Part shown: positions 1 to 10,875 of the stretch, piece after piece
Layout of the letters: each line of letters opens with the position of its first letter
Position numbering within the stretch: position 1 is the first letter of the stretch
DNA from: Mycobacterium saskatchewanense
GTDB lineage: Bacteria > Actinomycetota > Actinomycetes > Mycobacteriales > Mycobacteriaceae
Length of the DNA: 64,000 bases
Direction: 5' to 3'
NCBI RefSeq assembly: GCF_010729105.1
Contig: NZ_AP022573.1
Span: forward strand, 2,294,001 to 2,358,000
Position numbers and translations under genes: made by a program
Notes under the pieces: generated by a model
The model's database searches: none
Seen by the model: the letters and a program-made list of their open reading frames with translations, nothing else
Told to the model about the DNA's origin: nothing

Positions 1-666
1 CAGTCGCCGCGACGTCGTCTCGAGCATCATGCCCATCGACGGCGCCACCGGCTTCAGCCGCGACATCTCCGACCAGCTCATCACGCCGGGGTTGAGGTGC
101 GGCAGCAGTCCCGTCTCCTCGAGCACCCGGATCGCCATGGCCCGCACGTAGGACAGCGTGGAGTCATAGCCGCGTTGCCCGAGCCATTCGCGAGCTTCCG
201 GCCAACGGTCCTCGGGCCGGTCGCCGAGCGTGAATAGCGCCTCTTTGCAACCGAGTTCGGCGCCGCGCCGCGCCACGTCGAGAATCTCGTCGGGCTCCAT
301 GTACATGCCGGTCCCCTCGGCGCGCAGCCTGCCCGGCACGCTGACGAACGTGCAGTAGTGGCAGTTGTCGCGACACAAGCGCGTGACCGGGAGAAAGACC
401 TTCGGCGAATAGGTGATCGGCAGCCCGCCGCCGGGGCCGCGGCGTCCGGCCGAGTGCAGCCCCGCGTCGCGCACCCGCGCGGCGCTGGCGCACAAGTCCG
501 CGAGGTCGTCGCCCCGGGCGGTCATCGCGACGGCAGCCTCATCGAGGTTCAGGGCGACCCCGTCGCGCGCCCGCCGCAACACCCGCCGCATCGCCGACGC
601 GCTGGCTCGAGGCGGGAACAGGGGACTGGGCAGGGCGGTGGGCTCCTGGTCTGGAGTCAGCGGCAC
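1..666 (-). CDS. fbiC: FO synthase, N-terminal (CofG-like) part; cut by window edge
   Basis: FbiC makes the deazaflavin core (FO) of coenzyme F420 from a ribityl pyrimidine and tyrosine, using two radical-SAM halves. Only the first about 222 codons are in the window. They include the radical-SAM cluster motif CRDNCHYC, in which the three cysteines bind the 4Fe-4S cluster, and the conserved stretch ending near [19 protein letters not shown]. The start is placed at GTG 666, preceded by a purine-rich GGGGGAG; the reading frame stays open further upstream without an ATG. It reads leftwards, divergent from the PE gene. The identity is secure; the C-terminal CofH half lies outside the window. Confidence 0.95.
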   Translation of the reverse strand, partial: MPLTPDQEPTALPSPLFPPRASASAMRRVLRRARDGVALNLDEAAVAMTARGDDLADLCASAARVRDAGLHSAGRRGPGGGLPITYSPKVFLPVTRLCRDNCHYCTFVSVPGRLRAEGTGMYMEPDEILDVARRGAELGCKEALFTLGDRPEDRWPEAREWLGQRGYDSTLSYVRAMAIRVLEETGLLPHLNPGVMSWSEMSRLKPVAPSMGMMLETTSRRL

Positions 667-925
667 GTTGGTGTAACTCCCCCACGCTCGGATTTCATCC
701 GCGGGTCCCGATATCCGGCGGATCGGCAACCTTGGCGGGTCCCATAGGCGCAACAGTAGCGTCAGGGCCGCGGCGGCAAGCGGTCGACCGTGCGGGGCGC
801 CCGCGCGACGGCCGGCCGACCATTTTCCCGACATTCCCGCTAATTTGCTGGGATCGAGTTACGATCCGTGCGGTCGCCGGATCCCGCCATCGAAATCGTG
901 CTGGTTGAGCCGAGGGAGGTACGAG

Positions 926-1825
926 ATGTCTTTCTTGCTGACGGCCCCCGAGGCGCTGGTCAACGCGGCTTCCGACCTGGTGGGCATCGGCACCGGGCTC
1001 GACACTGCCCGCTCCGCGGCCGCGGCGCCGACGACGGGCATCCTGGCCGCGGCGGAGGACGAGATCTCGACGCAGATCGCCGCGTTGTTCTCCGCGCACG
1101 GGGTGGGGTTTCAGCAGCTCACCGCCCAGGTGTCGGCCTTTCATCAGCAGTTCACCGCTGCCCTGACCTCGGGCGCGAACGCGTACGCGCAGGCCGAGGC
1201 TGGCGCCGCGCAGACTCTGACGAACGCGGTAAACGCGCCCGCCACGGCTCTGCTGGGCCACCCGCTGCTGGGCAGCGGCGCCGGGGCCGGTATCGGTTCG
1301 CTGGCAGCGGGCGGCGGGGCCCTGTCGAACGCTGCCGCCGGCCTCCTGGCCCGCGGCGCCGCGGCGGCGAGTCAGGCCGGCGCGCTATTACTGGGTCCGA
1401 CGGGCGGCGTCAGCGCCCTCACCGCGGCCGGCGCGCTGTTGTCGCCGGCCGCCATCACCGCCGCGGCCGCGGTGCCGGCGGCGAACGCCTTCGCGCCGAT
1501 CGCCACCTCGATCGAGAACGCCTACCTGCAGATCGAGCCGTGGGTGCAATACGGGTTCGAGCTGCTCACCTATGCGGCCGGTTGGGTGCCCTACGTGGGC
1601 ATCCTGGCTCCACAGATCATGTTCTTCTACAACCTAATCGAGCCCATAGTGCAGAGCGGCTTGTTCAACACGCTCGACTGGCTCGCCGGGGAGATCTCGT
1701 TCGCTCAGGGGCTGAGCAATTTCTGGGCGGCCACCACGGCGTCGATCAACTACTTCGTCAACACCGAGATCTACTGGGTGCTCGGGTTCCTGCCGCCGCT
1801 GCCACCGCTGCCGCCGCTCACCTGA
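926..1825 (+). CDS. PE family protein with hydrophobic C-terminal domain
   Basis: Residues 1 to about 95 form a PE domain: it opens MSFLLTAPEAL, has the usual helical AxxxAxxxD spacing and an Ala-rich second helix. PE proteins normally pair with PPE partners and leave through ESX type VII secretion, but no PPE gene is adjacent. An Ala/Gly-rich linker (about 100-190) leads to a 100-residue hydrophobic aromatic domain (IEPWVQYGFELL, then YVGILAPQIMFF) and a Pro-rich end, so this is not a PGRS protein. The start at ATG 926 is supported by GAGGGAGG about 8 bases upstream; the frame stays open from 845. The place next to fbiC corresponds to M. tuberculosis PE12, from memory. Confidence 0.88.
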   Translation: MSFLLTAPEALVNAASDLVGIGTGLDTARSAAAAPTTGILAAAEDEISTQIAALFSAHGVGFQQLTAQVSAFHQQFTAALTSGANAYAQAEAGAAQTLTNAVNAPATALLGHPLLGSGAGAGIGSLAAGGGALSNAAAGLLARGAAAASQAGALLLGPTGGVSALTAAGALLSPAAITAAAAVPAANAFAPIATSIENAYLQIEPWVQYGFELLTYAAGWVPYVGILAPQIMFFYNLIEPIVQSGLFNTLDWLAGEISFAQGLSNFWAATTASINYFVNTEIYWVLGFLPPLPPLPPLT

Positions 1826-1939
1826 GCGGCCCAGAGCCGCCAGGTCCGCCCTGGAAACCGCCGAAACCACCGAAACTCCGGTGCGGGTCGTGCTTTTGCC
1901 TCAAATCACGACCGACGCCGCAATCTCGACGGCAAAAAC

Positions 1940-2398
1940 CTAGTGGGGGTGGCCGCGCCACAACACCCAGACCGGTGGCGCGACGCCGAGCACGAGCAGC
2001 AGCAGGGCTCCGTACGCCATCAGACCCTGGCCGCCCAGAATGACGTCGTCGCCGGGACCGCCCATGCTGATGACCGCCACCGTCAACAGCCACGTCCACA
2101 GCGGCAGGGCCGCCACTCGCGAGGACCGGGTCCATCGCCCGGCGGCCCAGACAAGAGCCGCGTTGAGCAGCCCGCTGAGCAGCCCACTGATGGGGAAAGG
2201 GACGGAACCGATGTAGGAGGGCAGGAGCAGCGCCGCGGCCAGCGCGGAGAGCACCCCGTCGACGGCCAGCAGCGCCAAGACGACAAACCGGATGGCGGGA
2301 TCGGTCGCGCCGGTGTCCTCGAGGGACGGAGTGCGCGCCTCGGTTGCGGTCAGGTCGGAACGCTGTCGATGTTGGAGAGTATCGAGCCGATGACCCAC
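1940..2398 (-). CDS. Conserved mycobacterial membrane protein (Rv1171-like)
   Basis: A 152-residue protein with about four predicted membrane segments, for example FVVLALLAVDGVLSALAAAL and the C-terminal GALLLLVLGVAPPVWVLWRG. No catalytic motif is visible and no function is known to me. It lies two ORFs downstream of mshB on the same strand, as in M. tuberculosis (Rv1170-Rv1171, from memory). The only canonical in-frame start is GTG 2398, which lies inside the 35-codon ORF at 2350-2457, so translation of the two may be coupled. The hydrophilic first 35 residues may therefore be over-called. Function unknown. Confidence 0.75.
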   Translation of the reverse strand: MGHRLDTLQHRQRSDLTATEARTPSLEDTGATDPAIRFVVLALLAVDGVLSALAAALLLPSYIGSVPFPISGLLSGLLNAALVWAAGRWTRSSRVAALPLWTWLLTVAVISMGGPGDDVILGGQGLMAYGALLLLVLGVAPPVWVLWRGHPH

Positions 2399-2457
2399 TG
2401 CAGGCTGTCCAACCGGTCCTGCCAGTGCTGCATATTAGGGTCCATGTCAGGGTCCAT
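2350..2457 (-). CDS. 35-residue small protein between mshB and the membrane protein gene
   Basis: ATG 2457 to TGA 2350 encodes 35 residues beginning MDPDMDPNMQHWQDRLDSLQ and ending NIDSVPT. GGAAGG sits about 6 bases upstream of the ATG, a better ribosome site than many neighbours have. It follows the mshB stop by 42 bases and overlaps the start of the next gene by 49 bases in another frame. The peptide is acidic, with an amphipathic helix-like centre and no signal peptide. I do not recognise a family. Its codon structure, ribosome site and position in an operon argue that it is translated. It could instead be a leader that couples translation of the downstream membrane protein. Confidence 0.6.
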   Translation of the reverse strand: MDPDMDPNMQHWQDRLDSLQWVIGSILSNIDSVPT

Positions 2458-2499
2458 CAGGGTTCCTTCCGTGGCTGCCTGTTCGGTAAGCCTACCGCC

Positions 2500-3402
2500 T
2501 CATGGTCCGCTGAAGCCAAGTCCCGCAAGCAAATCTGTTTCCCAGCCGCGCTCGTCGCGGGCGCCCGCCGTTCCCGCGGCCAGCACGTAGTGCTCCTCCG
2601 CGAGGATCGGCAGCGCCATGTTGTTCGACAGCGCGGCCGCCCGGCCGGTCGGTCCGACGACGACCTGGGTGGCGTGCGCGGCCAGCGCCGCGGTTTTGGC
2701 GGCGCGCGCCTCCGCCCCGGGCTCGATGACGGCGTCGATGTCCTCGTCGGCATAGCCGAAGTCGAGCTCGCCCTCCGGCGCGACCGCCCACCCCGGCCGC
2801 AGGTCTTGCGGGCTCAGCTCCCGCATGCCGGCGCCGAATGCGCTCAGCGCGAAGACCGTCCAGTAGAACTTCGGCACGGCCCACGGCTCGCCCGGGTAGT
2901 CCGTGCCCCCGGCGGCCGCCACCGCGGCGGTCGTGACGGTGTGGGCGTGCACGTGGTCGGGATGGCCGTACCCCCCGTTGGGGTCGTAGGTCACGACGAC
3001 GTGCGGGCGCTGGGCGCGAATGATCTCCACCAGCGCCCCGACCGCCTCCCTTTCGTCGGCGTCGATGAACCGCCCACGACCCCGGGCGGGGGTGCCGCGC
3101 ATGCCCGAATCGCGCCAGCGGCCCGCGCCCCCGAGGTAGATCGGTTCGCCGACGCCCAACGCGTTCAGCGCGGCGGTCAGCTCCCCGATGCGGTAGCCGC
3201 CGAGCTGATCGGCCCGGTCGACGGCGAGGCCTGCCCACCGGTCGCCAATGACCTCGCCCTCTTCGCCCAGGGTGCACGTCACGACGCTCACCTGCGCCCC
3301 GCGGGCGGTGTAATGCGCGATCGTCGCTCCATTGCTCAGGCTCTCGTCGTCGGGATGCGCGTGGACGAACAGCAGCCTTGGAGTCTCAAGCGTCTCGGGC
3401 AT
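2500..3402 (-). CDS. mshB: N-acetyl-glucosaminyl-inositol deacetylase (mycothiol biosynthesis)
   Basis: MshB removes the acetyl group from GlcNAc-inositol, the second step unique to mycothiol synthesis, in the cytosol. The 300 residues match the usual length (about 303). The LmbE/PIG-L zinc motif AHPDDE is at residues 15-20 (His16 and Asp19 as zinc ligands, Asp18 as base), and YGHPDHVH near the middle supplies the third zinc ligand. The end, [17 protein letters not shown], is also characteristic. AGGTAGGG precedes ATG 3402. It reads away from a TetR gene 92 bases to the right and appears to head an operon with the small ORF and membrane protein that follow. Confidence 0.96.
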   Translation of the reverse strand: MPETLETPRLLFVHAHPDDESLSNGATIAHYTARGAQVSVVTCTLGEEGEVIGDRWAGLAVDRADQLGGYRIGELTAALNALGVGEPIYLGGAGRWRDSGMRGTPARGRGRFIDADEREAVGALVEIIRAQRPHVVVTYDPNGGYGHPDHVHAHTVTTAAVAAAGGTDYPGEPWAVPKFYWTVFALSAFGAGMRELSPQDLRPGWAVAPEGELDFGYADEDIDAVIEPGAEARAAKTAALAAHATQVVVGPTGRAAALSNNMALPILAEEHYVLAAGTAGARDERGWETDLLAGLGFSGP

Positions 3403-3494
3403 TGACGCACCCTACCTGGTAGCAAAGTCATCGACCTCGCCACTCTTTCCGCAGGCCGCAGCGAAATAGGAACGCCAGCGGCTACTATCGAACG

Positions 3495-4106
3495 ATGTCC
3501 CAGCTCACCAAGACACCGCCGGCCGGCGGCCGCAGCCGCCGCCGGGGCGAGGTCCTTGAACGCGCCCTGTACGAGGCCACCCTGGCGGAGTTGGCCGAGG
3601 TCGGCTACGGCGGGCTGACGATGGAAGGGATCGCCGCGCGCGCCCACACCGGCAAGGCCGCGCTCTATCGCCGCTGGGCCACCAAGCAGGACCTGGTGCA
3701 TGCCGCGCTGGTCCATACCTTGCCGCCATCCCCCGAGCTGCGTCCCGGCCGCTCGGCCAGGGACAACCTGCTGGCGGTGTTCGCCACCCATCGCGACATC
3801 TGCGCCGGCAAGACCGACTTCCCGGGGATGGCCACCATCAACCAGCTGCTGCATGAGCCCGAGATGCGCACCATCTTCGTCGACGCCGTGGTGGCGCCCC
3901 GCCTGCAGATCGTCGAATCGATCCTGCGCGATGCGGTCGCGGACGGCGACCTCGATCCGGCCACGATCACCCCTTTGACGGCGCGCATCGGTGCGGCACT
4001 GATCAACCAGCACTTCCTGCTGACCGGATCGCCGCCGAATAAGCGGGAGCTGGCGCTGATCGTGGACACCGTGATCCCGCCGAAGCCGTCGGCGTCCAAG
4101 GGCTAG
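3495..4106 (+). CDS. TetR-family transcriptional regulator
   Basis: A 203-residue one-domain repressor. Residues about 18-65 form the TetR DNA-binding region (EVLERALYEATLAELAEVGY, then GIAARAHTGKAALYRRWATK, the recognition helix). The C-terminal ligand half (DICAGKTDFPGMATINQL) resembles the TetR_C_11-type clade. It is divergent from mshB across 92 bases that hold an 11-base palindrome CTACCTGGTAG just upstream of mshB. The position relative to lpqW and mshB corresponds to M. tuberculosis Rv1167c. The ligand is unknown. The gene ends 12 bases before the stop of the convergent PE gene. Confidence 0.88.
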   Translation: MSQLTKTPPAGGRSRRRGEVLERALYEATLAELAEVGYGGLTMEGIAARAHTGKAALYRRWATKQDLVHAALVHTLPPSPELRPGRSARDNLLAVFATHRDICAGKTDFPGMATINQLLHEPEMRTIFVDAVVAPRLQIVESILRDAVADGDLDPATITPLTARIGAALINQHFLLTGSPPNKRELALIVDTVIPPKPSASKG

Positions 4107-4118
4107 GACGCCTGTTTC

Positions 4119-6470
4119 CTACAGCAGGCCCGCCAGGTCGACGCCGCCGGCGAGGATCTGGTCGAAGACACCCGGTATGCCGGCGGTGAGCCCGCCGTTG
4201 AAGACGCCGGAGCCGTTCCCGGTGAGGAAGCCACTCACGTTCAGCGCCGGGTTCAGGGTGCCGCCGCCGAGGAAGCTGTTGATCGTCTGTTCCCCGGTGA
4301 GCAGGGCCAGGTTGCCGGCGTTGAAGAAGCGGTTGATCGCGCCGTTCAATGCGACAGGGGTGCCGAACAGGCTTGTCTCCAAGCTCAATTCGTTGACCAG
4401 CAGGTTGGTGTTGAAGGCCGCCTCGGAGCCGGCCAGGTTGGTGAGCAGGCCAAACCCGGTCGTCCCGATGCCCTGCAGGCCCGCAATCGGTGCCGCCACC
4501 AGCGCCGCGCCCGTCGCGGGGAGCCCGGCAAACAGCGACCCGCCGAGGGTCGCGCCCAGCGACGCCTGCAGCCCACCCAGGTTGAGCGCGCCGCCGAGCG
4601 CGGTGGTGAGGCCACCGCCGCCCATGAACGCGCCCGCTATCGCCTCGACGACGCTGAGGTCCCACAGGAACTTGGTCGGCACGGCGGCCAGCAGGCCGCC
4701 GAACAGGCCGCCGCCGATGGTGGGGCTGGTTCCGATGGTCAGGCTGCCGGCCAGCAGGGCCGCCGGGAACTGGATGCCCAGCAGGCTGTTGACGGTCGCC
4801 TCGCCGGTGTCCAGCACCATGTTCCAGAAGTTGTAGAAGGTGTTGAGCACGTCGTTGCCGAGGTTGCCGAAGACGGCAAGTTCGATGCCGGCCTCCTGCG
4901 CGAGCAGGGCGGCGTTGAAACCGAGCTCCGCATTCAGCAGCGCGCTGTTGAAGGCCAACCCCATCGTCTGCAGCTGGGCCAGGAATGCGGCCGGTGAGGC
5001 CGCCGTCAGCAAGGCCTGGAAGGGCGCGACCAGCGCTGCCAGCGCGGCGGGGATTCCCGCCAGCGAGGCGGAAAGGCCGCCGCTCAGCGCCGCGTTGAGC
5101 GAAGCCCCCAGCCCGTTCAGGGCGAGGGCGATGTTCGCGCCCAGGGCGGGGCTGAAACCGAGGATGTTCGCCAGGCCGGCGAGGCTGCCGCTCAGGCTGG
5201 CGGTCAGCCCGGGGAATCCGGCCCCCAGGGCGCCCGTCAGCGCAGCGTTCAGCCCGCCCGTCAGCGCGGGCAAGTTCAGGCCCAGGCCGCCGGTGAGAGC
5301 GGGCAGGTTGATGCCCAGGCCACCGACCAGCGCGGGCAGGTTGATGCCCAGGGCGGGCAGCCCCGGCAGGGTGCCACCCAGGGCGCCGGAAAGCGCGGCG
5401 TTCAGCTGGGCACTCAGCCCCGAAAGGCTGGCGGTCAGGCCGGGCAGCCCGGCGGTCAAGCCGGGCAGGCCAGCGCTGATTGCGCCGGCCAGCGACGCCC
5501 CCAAAGGCGCCAGCGCGTTCAGCCCGCCGTTGATGTCGGCCGCCAGGGCGGCGCCCAGGGGCCCAAGCCCGGTAAGGCTGCCGCCCAAGCCCAAGCTGCC
5601 CGACAGCGCGGCGCTGAGTTGGGCGCCCAGGCCGGAAAGGCCGCCGCTGAGGCTGGCCGCGAGGCCGGGGAACGCGAGGCTCAGGCCACCGGTCAGGCCG
5701 TTCAGCCCGGCACCCAGGCTGCCGGCCAGGCCGTTCAGCCCCGCGCCGAAGCTGTTCGCCAGCGCGGTGCCGGTCTGAATCAGGCCCGAAAGTCCCGCGC
5801 CCAATCCCGGAAGGCTGGCGCCGAGGCCGCCCGACAACGCGGCGTTCAGTTGGGCGCTCAGGCCCGAAAGGCCGCCGCTGAGGCTGGCCTGCAGGCCGGG
5901 CAGGCCGGCGCTCAGGGTGCCCGAGAGGTTGGAGAGGCTGGCGCCGATGTTGGTGGCGAGCGAGCCGCCGGTCTGGGCGAGCGCGCTGAGCCCCCCATTC
6001 AGGTCCGCCGCCAGCGCCGCACCGAGCGGCGCCAGGCCCGAAAGGCTGCCACCGAAGCTGCCCGACAAAGCGACGTTGAGGCCGGCGCTGAGCTCCGACA
6101 CGTCGGCACTGAGGCTGGCCGCCAGTCCCGCCAGGCCGCCGCTGAGGTCGACGCTCAGCGCGGGGACGGCCGCCGCCATCGTCTGAACGACGTTTGCCTC
6201 CGCCGCGGCGTAGGTGCCCGCGCCCGCGGTCAGGGCCTCAACGAAAGAGTTGTGGAACGCCGTCGCCGCCGCGCTCAGTTGCTGGTAACCCGCGGCGTGC
6301 TGGGAGAACAGCGCTGCGATGGCCGCCGACACCTCGTCGGCGGCGGCGGGGAGCACACCCGTCGTCGCCACCGCTGCCGCCACGTTGGCCGAACCGATGG
6401 TCGAACCGAGATTCGCCAAATTCAACGCCGCATCGGCGATGAATTCAGGCGCTGCAATCAGATACGACAT
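4119..6470 (-). CDS. Large PE-family protein with degenerate GL-S-G-L repeats
   Basis: A 783-residue protein whose first about 95 residues are a PE domain ([20 protein letters not shown]). Residues about 100-490 are a low-complexity array built on [24 protein letters not shown] units of 10-12 residues, interrupted by [16 protein letters not shown] modules and a short run of [11 protein letters not shown] units. This is PGRS-like in composition but richer in Leu and Ala. The C-terminal third holds two diverged copies of one module: near residue 560 ([20 protein letters not shown]) and near residue 730 ([20 protein letters not shown]). GGGAGG precedes ATG 6470. It is probably a type VII-secreted surface protein; function unknown. 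Confidence 0.9.
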   Translation of the reverse strand: MSYLIAAPEFIADAALNLANLGSTIGSANVAAAVATTGVLPAAADEVSAAIAALFSQHAAGYQQLSAAATAFHNSFVEALTAGAGTYAAAEANVVQTMAAAVPALSVDLSGGLAGLAASLSADVSELSAGLNVALSGSFGGSLSGLAPLGAALAADLNGGLSALAQTGGSLATNIGASLSNLSGTLSAGLPGLQASLSGGLSGLSAQLNAALSGGLGASLPGLGAGLSGLIQTGTALANSFGAGLNGLAGSLGAGLNGLTGGLSLAFPGLAASLSGGLSGLGAQLSAALSGSLGLGGSLTGLGPLGAALAADINGGLNALAPLGASLAGAISAGLPGLTAGLPGLTASLSGLSAQLNAALSGALGGTLPGLPALGINLPALVGGLGINLPALTGGLGLNLPALTGGLNAALTGALGAGFPGLTASLSGSLAGLANILGFSPALGANIALALNGLGASLNAALSGGLSASLAGIPAALAALVAPFQALLTAASPAAFLAQLQTMGLAFNSALLNAELGFNAALLAQEAGIELAVFGNLGNDVLNTFYNFWNMVLDTGEATVNSLLGIQFPAALLAGSLTIGTSPTIGGGLFGGLLAAVPTKFLWDLSVVEAIAGAFMGGGGLTTALGGALNLGGLQASLGATLGGSLFAGLPATGAALVAAPIAGLQGIGTTGFGLLTNLAGSEAAFNTNLLVNELSLETSLFGTPVALNGAINRFFNAGNLALLTGEQTINSFLGGGTLNPALNVSGFLTGNGSGVFNGGLTAGIPGVFDQILAGGVDLAGLL

Positions 6471-6744
6471 CCTTGCCTCCCCGGCTTACAACTTCCAAAA
6501 AGTGCTGTCCCCCACGGCCCGTTCGTGCGGGTTATCGCGACGACGGCAGCGTATCGCTATGTCACCGTGAAAACGGCCGTTTGCATTAACTGGCGCCGCG
6601 GATACCCGGCACGAAGAATCCGTAATTCCTCCGTTACTTTTAGGCCATCTAATTTCCGCCCACGCCGCCCATGGACGAGGGTGGCTCCGGGTTGGCACGG
6701 AAATGTTTGTTATCGATTTAGCTGGGCGCAGAGTCGGCTGGCCG

Positions 6745-8679
6745 CTACGGCCCGGTTTTGACCCATTGGCCCGCGTCGCCCACGATGCCGACCGGCACCG
6801 CGCCCGACAGGCTGACGTTACGCACGCTGGGCCCGGCCGCGACGATCGTCGTGTCCTGCAGGATCGGCAGGACCGTCGACATGTTCCATATCCGGGGCTC
6901 GACCGCGGTGATCACGTCGTTGATGCTCTTGGATCCGTTGAGCGCGGCGTCGATGTTCGACTGGATGCTGCGATCGCAGATTCCGGTGAGGTTCGAGGGC
7001 GCCTGCACCAGCGCCCCGGGCTCGGGCGGGCGGCTCGGTGTCTGCGTCGGCGTGGGCGGGGTGGTGGCGGGCCCACCGGAGCCGGACGGACTGGCCGGAC
7101 GACTCGCCGAGGGACTCGCGGATGCCATGTTCGACGTCGGCACCTGCGTCGTCTGCAGGGCCGGACAGCCGTAGCGCGAGGCCAGCAGCGTCGCCAGGTT
7201 TCCACCCGCCTGATGCCAGCCGACGATGGCGTCGACCTGATTGTCGGTCAGCGCGTCGTGGTACAGCGTCACCGGGTCGAGCGCCAGCACCGTCGCGGCG
7301 ATCCCGACGTTGCGCAGTTGGTCGGCGACGGTGTTGGCCACCGCAACCGACGTCGAGTCGTTCGCCGCCACACCGATCACCAGCGACAGCTGCTGGCCGT
7401 CCTTGCTGATCCGGCCGCGGATGACCTCCGGCGGACCCGTGCTCGCCGGCGTCGGCGCGGGCGACGACGAAGTATTGGAGTCGATCGTGTACCCCGCCCC
7501 GGTCAGCAATGCCAGCGCCGCCGGCGTCGTCATCGCGGGCGGGGCGGTCGGCTCGTAGCCCGGGTCGCTCGGAGACCGGATCTGGGCCTGGTCCAGCGTC
7601 ACGGTGTTGTCGCTGCCGGCGCCGACGGCCGCCAGCAGGTCGACGTCCAGCAGCCCCAGGATCGCCTTGCGGACCTGCGTGTCGGACAGCTTGGGCTCGT
7701 TGGCCCGCAGCGTGAGCTGCATGACCCGCGGGGTGACGATGCGCGCCGTCCGCACGTCGGGGATGGCGGACAGCTGCGCGAAGGCGGCCGAACCGCCATG
7801 TACCTGGGCCACCTGGGTGTCACCGTTGCGCACCGAGTCGGCCAGCGCGGCGGGCGCGCCGGCACGCCGAAACAGGATGAGGGCCGGTTTGGCCGGCGGC
7901 CCCCAGTAGCGGTCGTTGCGGGCGATCAGGATCTCGTCGCGTTGCGGGTCGATGCTCTCCACCCGGAACTGGCCGGCCGTGACCGGCATCGCCCGGGCCA
8001 GCCCGGCCGCGAAGCCGCCCGGCACGTCCTTGACGATATGCGCCGGCAGGATGTTGCTGAACAGTTCCTTCCACGCCGGGTACGGCTGGGAGAAGGTCAC
8101 CACGGCCTGCTTGCCGCCCTCGAGCGACTGCACGCCGGTGATGAGGTCATACCCGGCCGGGTCGACGACGCCGGGCTGGCTGACCATCTGCCGCCAGAGG
8201 TACCAGAAGTCGTCCGCGGCGATGGGCGCATTGTCGGTCCACTGCGCCTCGGGCCGGATTTTATAGGTGACCGTGAACGGGTTCTGGTTCGTGACGTCCG
8301 CCGAGACGAGCAGCGTCGGGTCCATCTCCCAGCGGGAGCCCGTGGGCGTCCCGGGGTCGGGCACGGGCCGAAACGCGCTCGGCAACACCAGTGCGCTGAT
8401 CGCGGCGTTCACCGGTGACAGGTCGGATAGCAGGTGCGGGTTGAACCCGGCGCCGATCGAGTCGATGCCCATGATGATCTGGGTGACCCGCGGGGGCGGC
8501 GGGGGCGCGTTATGCGGCGTGTCGGTGCTTTGCGGCGCCGGCGGCGGGTTGACCGTGCACGCCGCCAGGGTCAACCCCACCAACGAGACCAGGACGCCGA
8601 TCGCGGTGAGCAGGCGTCGGGCTCGTCTCGGCACGCCGATCAGAGTATCGAGCAGCCGCCCAGCGGCCCGCCCAAGCAC
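6745..8679 (-). CDS. lpqW: Lipoprotein LpqW, regulator of PIM/lipoarabinomannan synthesis
   Basis: This protein has an oligopeptide-binding (SBP family 5) fold but acts in mycobacteria on the branch point between phosphatidylinositol mannosides and lipomannan/LAM. It carries a lipoprotein signal with lipobox LTLAAC (Cys41), then a Pro-rich tether, then the binding domain ([20 protein letters not shown]). A Pro/Ser/Thr-rich insertion sits near residues 530-565. The start is placed at GTG 8679, 6 bases after the typA stop; an alternative GTG at 8634 would give a shorter, more typical signal peptide. It is probably co-transcribed with typA. Confidence 0.94.
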   Translation of the reverse strand: MLGRAAGRLLDTLIGVPRRARRLLTAIGVLVSLVGLTLAACTVNPPPAPQSTDTPHNAPPPPPRVTQIIMGIDSIGAGFNPHLLSDLSPVNAAISALVLPSAFRPVPDPGTPTGSRWEMDPTLLVSADVTNQNPFTVTYKIRPEAQWTDNAPIAADDFWYLWRQMVSQPGVVDPAGYDLITGVQSLEGGKQAVVTFSQPYPAWKELFSNILPAHIVKDVPGGFAAGLARAMPVTAGQFRVESIDPQRDEILIARNDRYWGPPAKPALILFRRAGAPAALADSVRNGDTQVAQVHGGSAAFAQLSAIPDVRTARIVTPRVMQLTLRANEPKLSDTQVRKAILGLLDVDLLAAVGAGSDNTVTLDQAQIRSPSDPGYEPTAPPAMTTPAALALLTGAGYTIDSNTSSSPAPTPASTGPPEVIRGRISKDGQQLSLVIGVAANDSTSVAVANTVADQLRNVGIAATVLALDPVTLYHDALTDNQVDAIVGWHQAGGNLATLLASRYGCPALQTTQVPTSNMASASPSASRPASPSGSGGPATTPPTPTQTPSRPPEPGALVQAPSNLTGICDRSIQSNIDAALNGSKSINDVITAVEPRIWNMSTVLPILQDTTIVAAGPSVRNVSLSGAVPVGIVGDAGQWVKTGP

Positions 8680-8685
8680 GCGCGA

Positions 8686-10575
8686 TTAACCCCGCGCCTT
8701 GGCCCGCGACCGGCTGCGGGCCCGGCTTGTCGCGTCCAGTTCCACCTTGCGCACCCGGACGATCTCCGGGGTCACCTCGACGCATTCGTCCTGGGCGCAG
8801 AACTCCATCGCCTGCTCCAGGTCGAGCTCGAGCGGCTTGGCCAGGGTCTCGATGACGTCCGCGGTCGACGACCGCATGTTGGTGAGCTTCTTCTCCCGGG
8901 TGACGTTGATGTCGAGGTCCTCCGCGCGCGGATTGATCCCGACGACCATGCCCTCGTAGGTGTCCTGGCCGGGCTCCACGAAGAACTGGCCCCGGTCGGC
9001 CAGCTGAATCAGCGCGAACGGCGTGATGGTGCCGGCGCGGTCGGAGACCAGCGACCCGGTGTGGCGGGCACGGATTTCCCCCGCCCACGGCCGGTAGCCG
9101 TCGAACACCGCGTTCGCGATCCCGGTGCCGCGGGTGATGGTCAAGAAGTCGGTGCGGAATCCGATCAGGCCGCGGCTGGGAACGATGAAATCCATCCGCA
9201 CCCAGCCGGCCGCGTGGTTGGCCATCTCCTCCATGCGCCCCTTGCGGGCGGCCATCAGCTGGGTGATCGCGCCGACGAACTCCTCGGGGCAGTCGATCGT
9301 CATCGCCTCGTACGGCTCGTGCAGCTTGCCGTCGATCGTGCGGGTCACCACCTGCGGCTTGCCGACCGTCAGCTCGAAGCCCTCCCGGCGCATCGTCTCC
9401 ACCAGCACAGCCAGGGCGAGCTCCCCGCGGCCCTGCACCTCCCAGGCGTCGGGCGCGCCGATGTCGACGACCCGGATCGACACGTTGCCCACCAGCTCGG
9501 TGTCCAGCCGGTTGCGGACCATGCGCGCGGTCAGCTTGTGGCCGGGCACCTTGCCTGCCAGCGGCGAGGTGTTGGTGCCGATCGTCACCGAGATCGCAGG
9601 CTCGTCGACGGTGATGCGCGGCAACGCGTGGGCATGGTCCGGGTCGGCCAGCGTGTCGCCGATCATGATTTCGGGGAAACCGGCCACGGCCACGATGTCG
9701 CCGGCCACGGCCTCGTCGGTCGCGCGGCGTTCGACGCCCTCGGTCGCGAGCAACTCGGTGATTTTGGCGTTGGTGATGACGGGCAAGCCGTCGACCTCGC
9801 GCATCCAGGCGACCTGCTGGCCCTTGCGCAGCTTGCCGTTGTAAATGCGGACCAGGGCGAGCCGGCCGAGGAACGCCGACGCGTCGAGGTTGGTCACCAG
9901 GGCTTGCAGCGGCGCCTCGGGGTCCCCCGAGGGCGGCGGGATGTGCTCCATCAGCACGTCGAACAAGGGGTCCAGGTTGTCGCCGGCGGGGATCTCGCCG
10001 TCGGCCGGCTGGATGGTGCTGGCGACCCCCGCCCGGCCGGACGCGTACAGCGTCGGCAGACCCAGGGCGTGTTCGGCGGCCTTGGCGGCCTCGTCGTCGA
10101 GGTCGGAGGCGACGTCGAGCAGCAGGTCGTGACTGGCCTCGACCACCGCGGCGATGCGCGCGTCGGGCCGATCGGTCTTGTTGACCACGAGGATGACCGG
10201 CAGGTGGGCGGCCAGCGCCTTGCGCAGCACGAACCGCGTCTGCGGCAGCGGCCCCTCGGACGCGTCGACCAGCAGCAGCACGCCGTCCACCATGGAAAGA
10301 CCGCGCTCGACCTCCCCGCCGAAGTCGGCGTGGCCCGGGGTGTCGATGACGTTGATCACCGTCACGGTCCCGTCGGGGTGGTGACGGTGCACCGCGGTGT
10401 TCTTGGCCAGGATGGTGATGCCCTTTTCTTTCTCGAGGTCACCGCTGTCCATGATGCGTTCCTGGGTGTCGTCACCGCGGTGCGTCAAGGCACCGGACTG
10501 CCGCAGCATCGCATCGACCAGGGTCGTCTTGCCGTGGTCGACGTGGGCGACGATGGCGACATTACGGAAAGGCAC
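8686..10575 (-). CDS. typA: Ribosome-associated GTPase TypA/BipA
   Basis: A translational GTPase of the EF-G superfamily that acts at the ribosome in stress and assembly. The order is G domain (P-loop AHVDHGKT, switch [11 protein letters not shown], base motif NKTD), domain II, EF-G-like domains III and V, and the BipA-specific C-terminal domain. [20 protein letters not shown], near the end of domain V, is diagnostic. At 629 residues it is full length, with a basic tail ([13 protein letters not shown]). The start is ATG 10575. The gene reads towards lpqW, with a 6-base gap. Confidence 0.97.
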   Translation of the reverse strand: MPFRNVAIVAHVDHGKTTLVDAMLRQSGALTHRGDDTQERIMDSGDLEKEKGITILAKNTAVHRHHPDGTVTVINVIDTPGHADFGGEVERGLSMVDGVLLLVDASEGPLPQTRFVLRKALAAHLPVILVVNKTDRPDARIAAVVEASHDLLLDVASDLDDEAAKAAEHALGLPTLYASGRAGVASTIQPADGEIPAGDNLDPLFDVLMEHIPPPSGDPEAPLQALVTNLDASAFLGRLALVRIYNGKLRKGQQVAWMREVDGLPVITNAKITELLATEGVERRATDEAVAGDIVAVAGFPEIMIGDTLADPDHAHALPRITVDEPAISVTIGTNTSPLAGKVPGHKLTARMVRNRLDTELVGNVSIRVVDIGAPDAWEVQGRGELALAVLVETMRREGFELTVGKPQVVTRTIDGKLHEPYEAMTIDCPEEFVGAITQLMAARKGRMEEMANHAAGWVRMDFIVPSRGLIGFRTDFLTITRGTGIANAVFDGYRPWAGEIRARHTGSLVSDRAGTITPFALIQLADRGQFFVEPGQDTYEGMVVGINPRAEDLDINVTREKKLTNMRSSTADVIETLAKPLELDLEQAMEFCAQDECVEVTPEIVRVRKVELDATSRARSRSRAKARG

Positions 10576-10875
10576 GTCGGTGATTCTGGCAGCGGCGACC
10601 TTAGATAGCGAACCGGCAGGTGCGGCCGCGTTCCCTCGCCGTCGGCGCCTACCAGCCCCGGCGGCGCGGCGCCGACCCGACCAAATTCCCCGTTGGCCGC
10701 GGCCTCCCGACTGCGGTAGACGATGTAGGACCGGAACAGGTAGGCGGCCGGCGCGCTGAACACGTGCACCACGTCATAAGTACAAACCTCTGTTGTGATA
10801 GTCCCGACATCGGCGACCTGCAACGCGGCCGTGTGTCGGCTGCGGAGCGGCTGTGGGCAATCTATGAAGTTGTTC
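10576..10875. other. Gene-less stretch between typA and mutT2
   Basis: These 300 bases hold the presumed promoter of typA and lpqW on the left and the end of mutT2 on the right. I see no convincing ORF. A minus-strand open frame here has no ribosome site and no recognisable family. In M. tuberculosis the nitrate reductase genes narGHJI lie at about this place (from memory); nothing of them is visible here. Confidence 0.5.

Noticed and set aside
8434..10608. A 724-codon open frame on the plus strand across lpqW and typA
   Set aside because: It is antisense to typA, a clear GTPase gene. High GC leaves the opposite strand free of stops; the peptide is Arg/Gly/Val-rich with no family.
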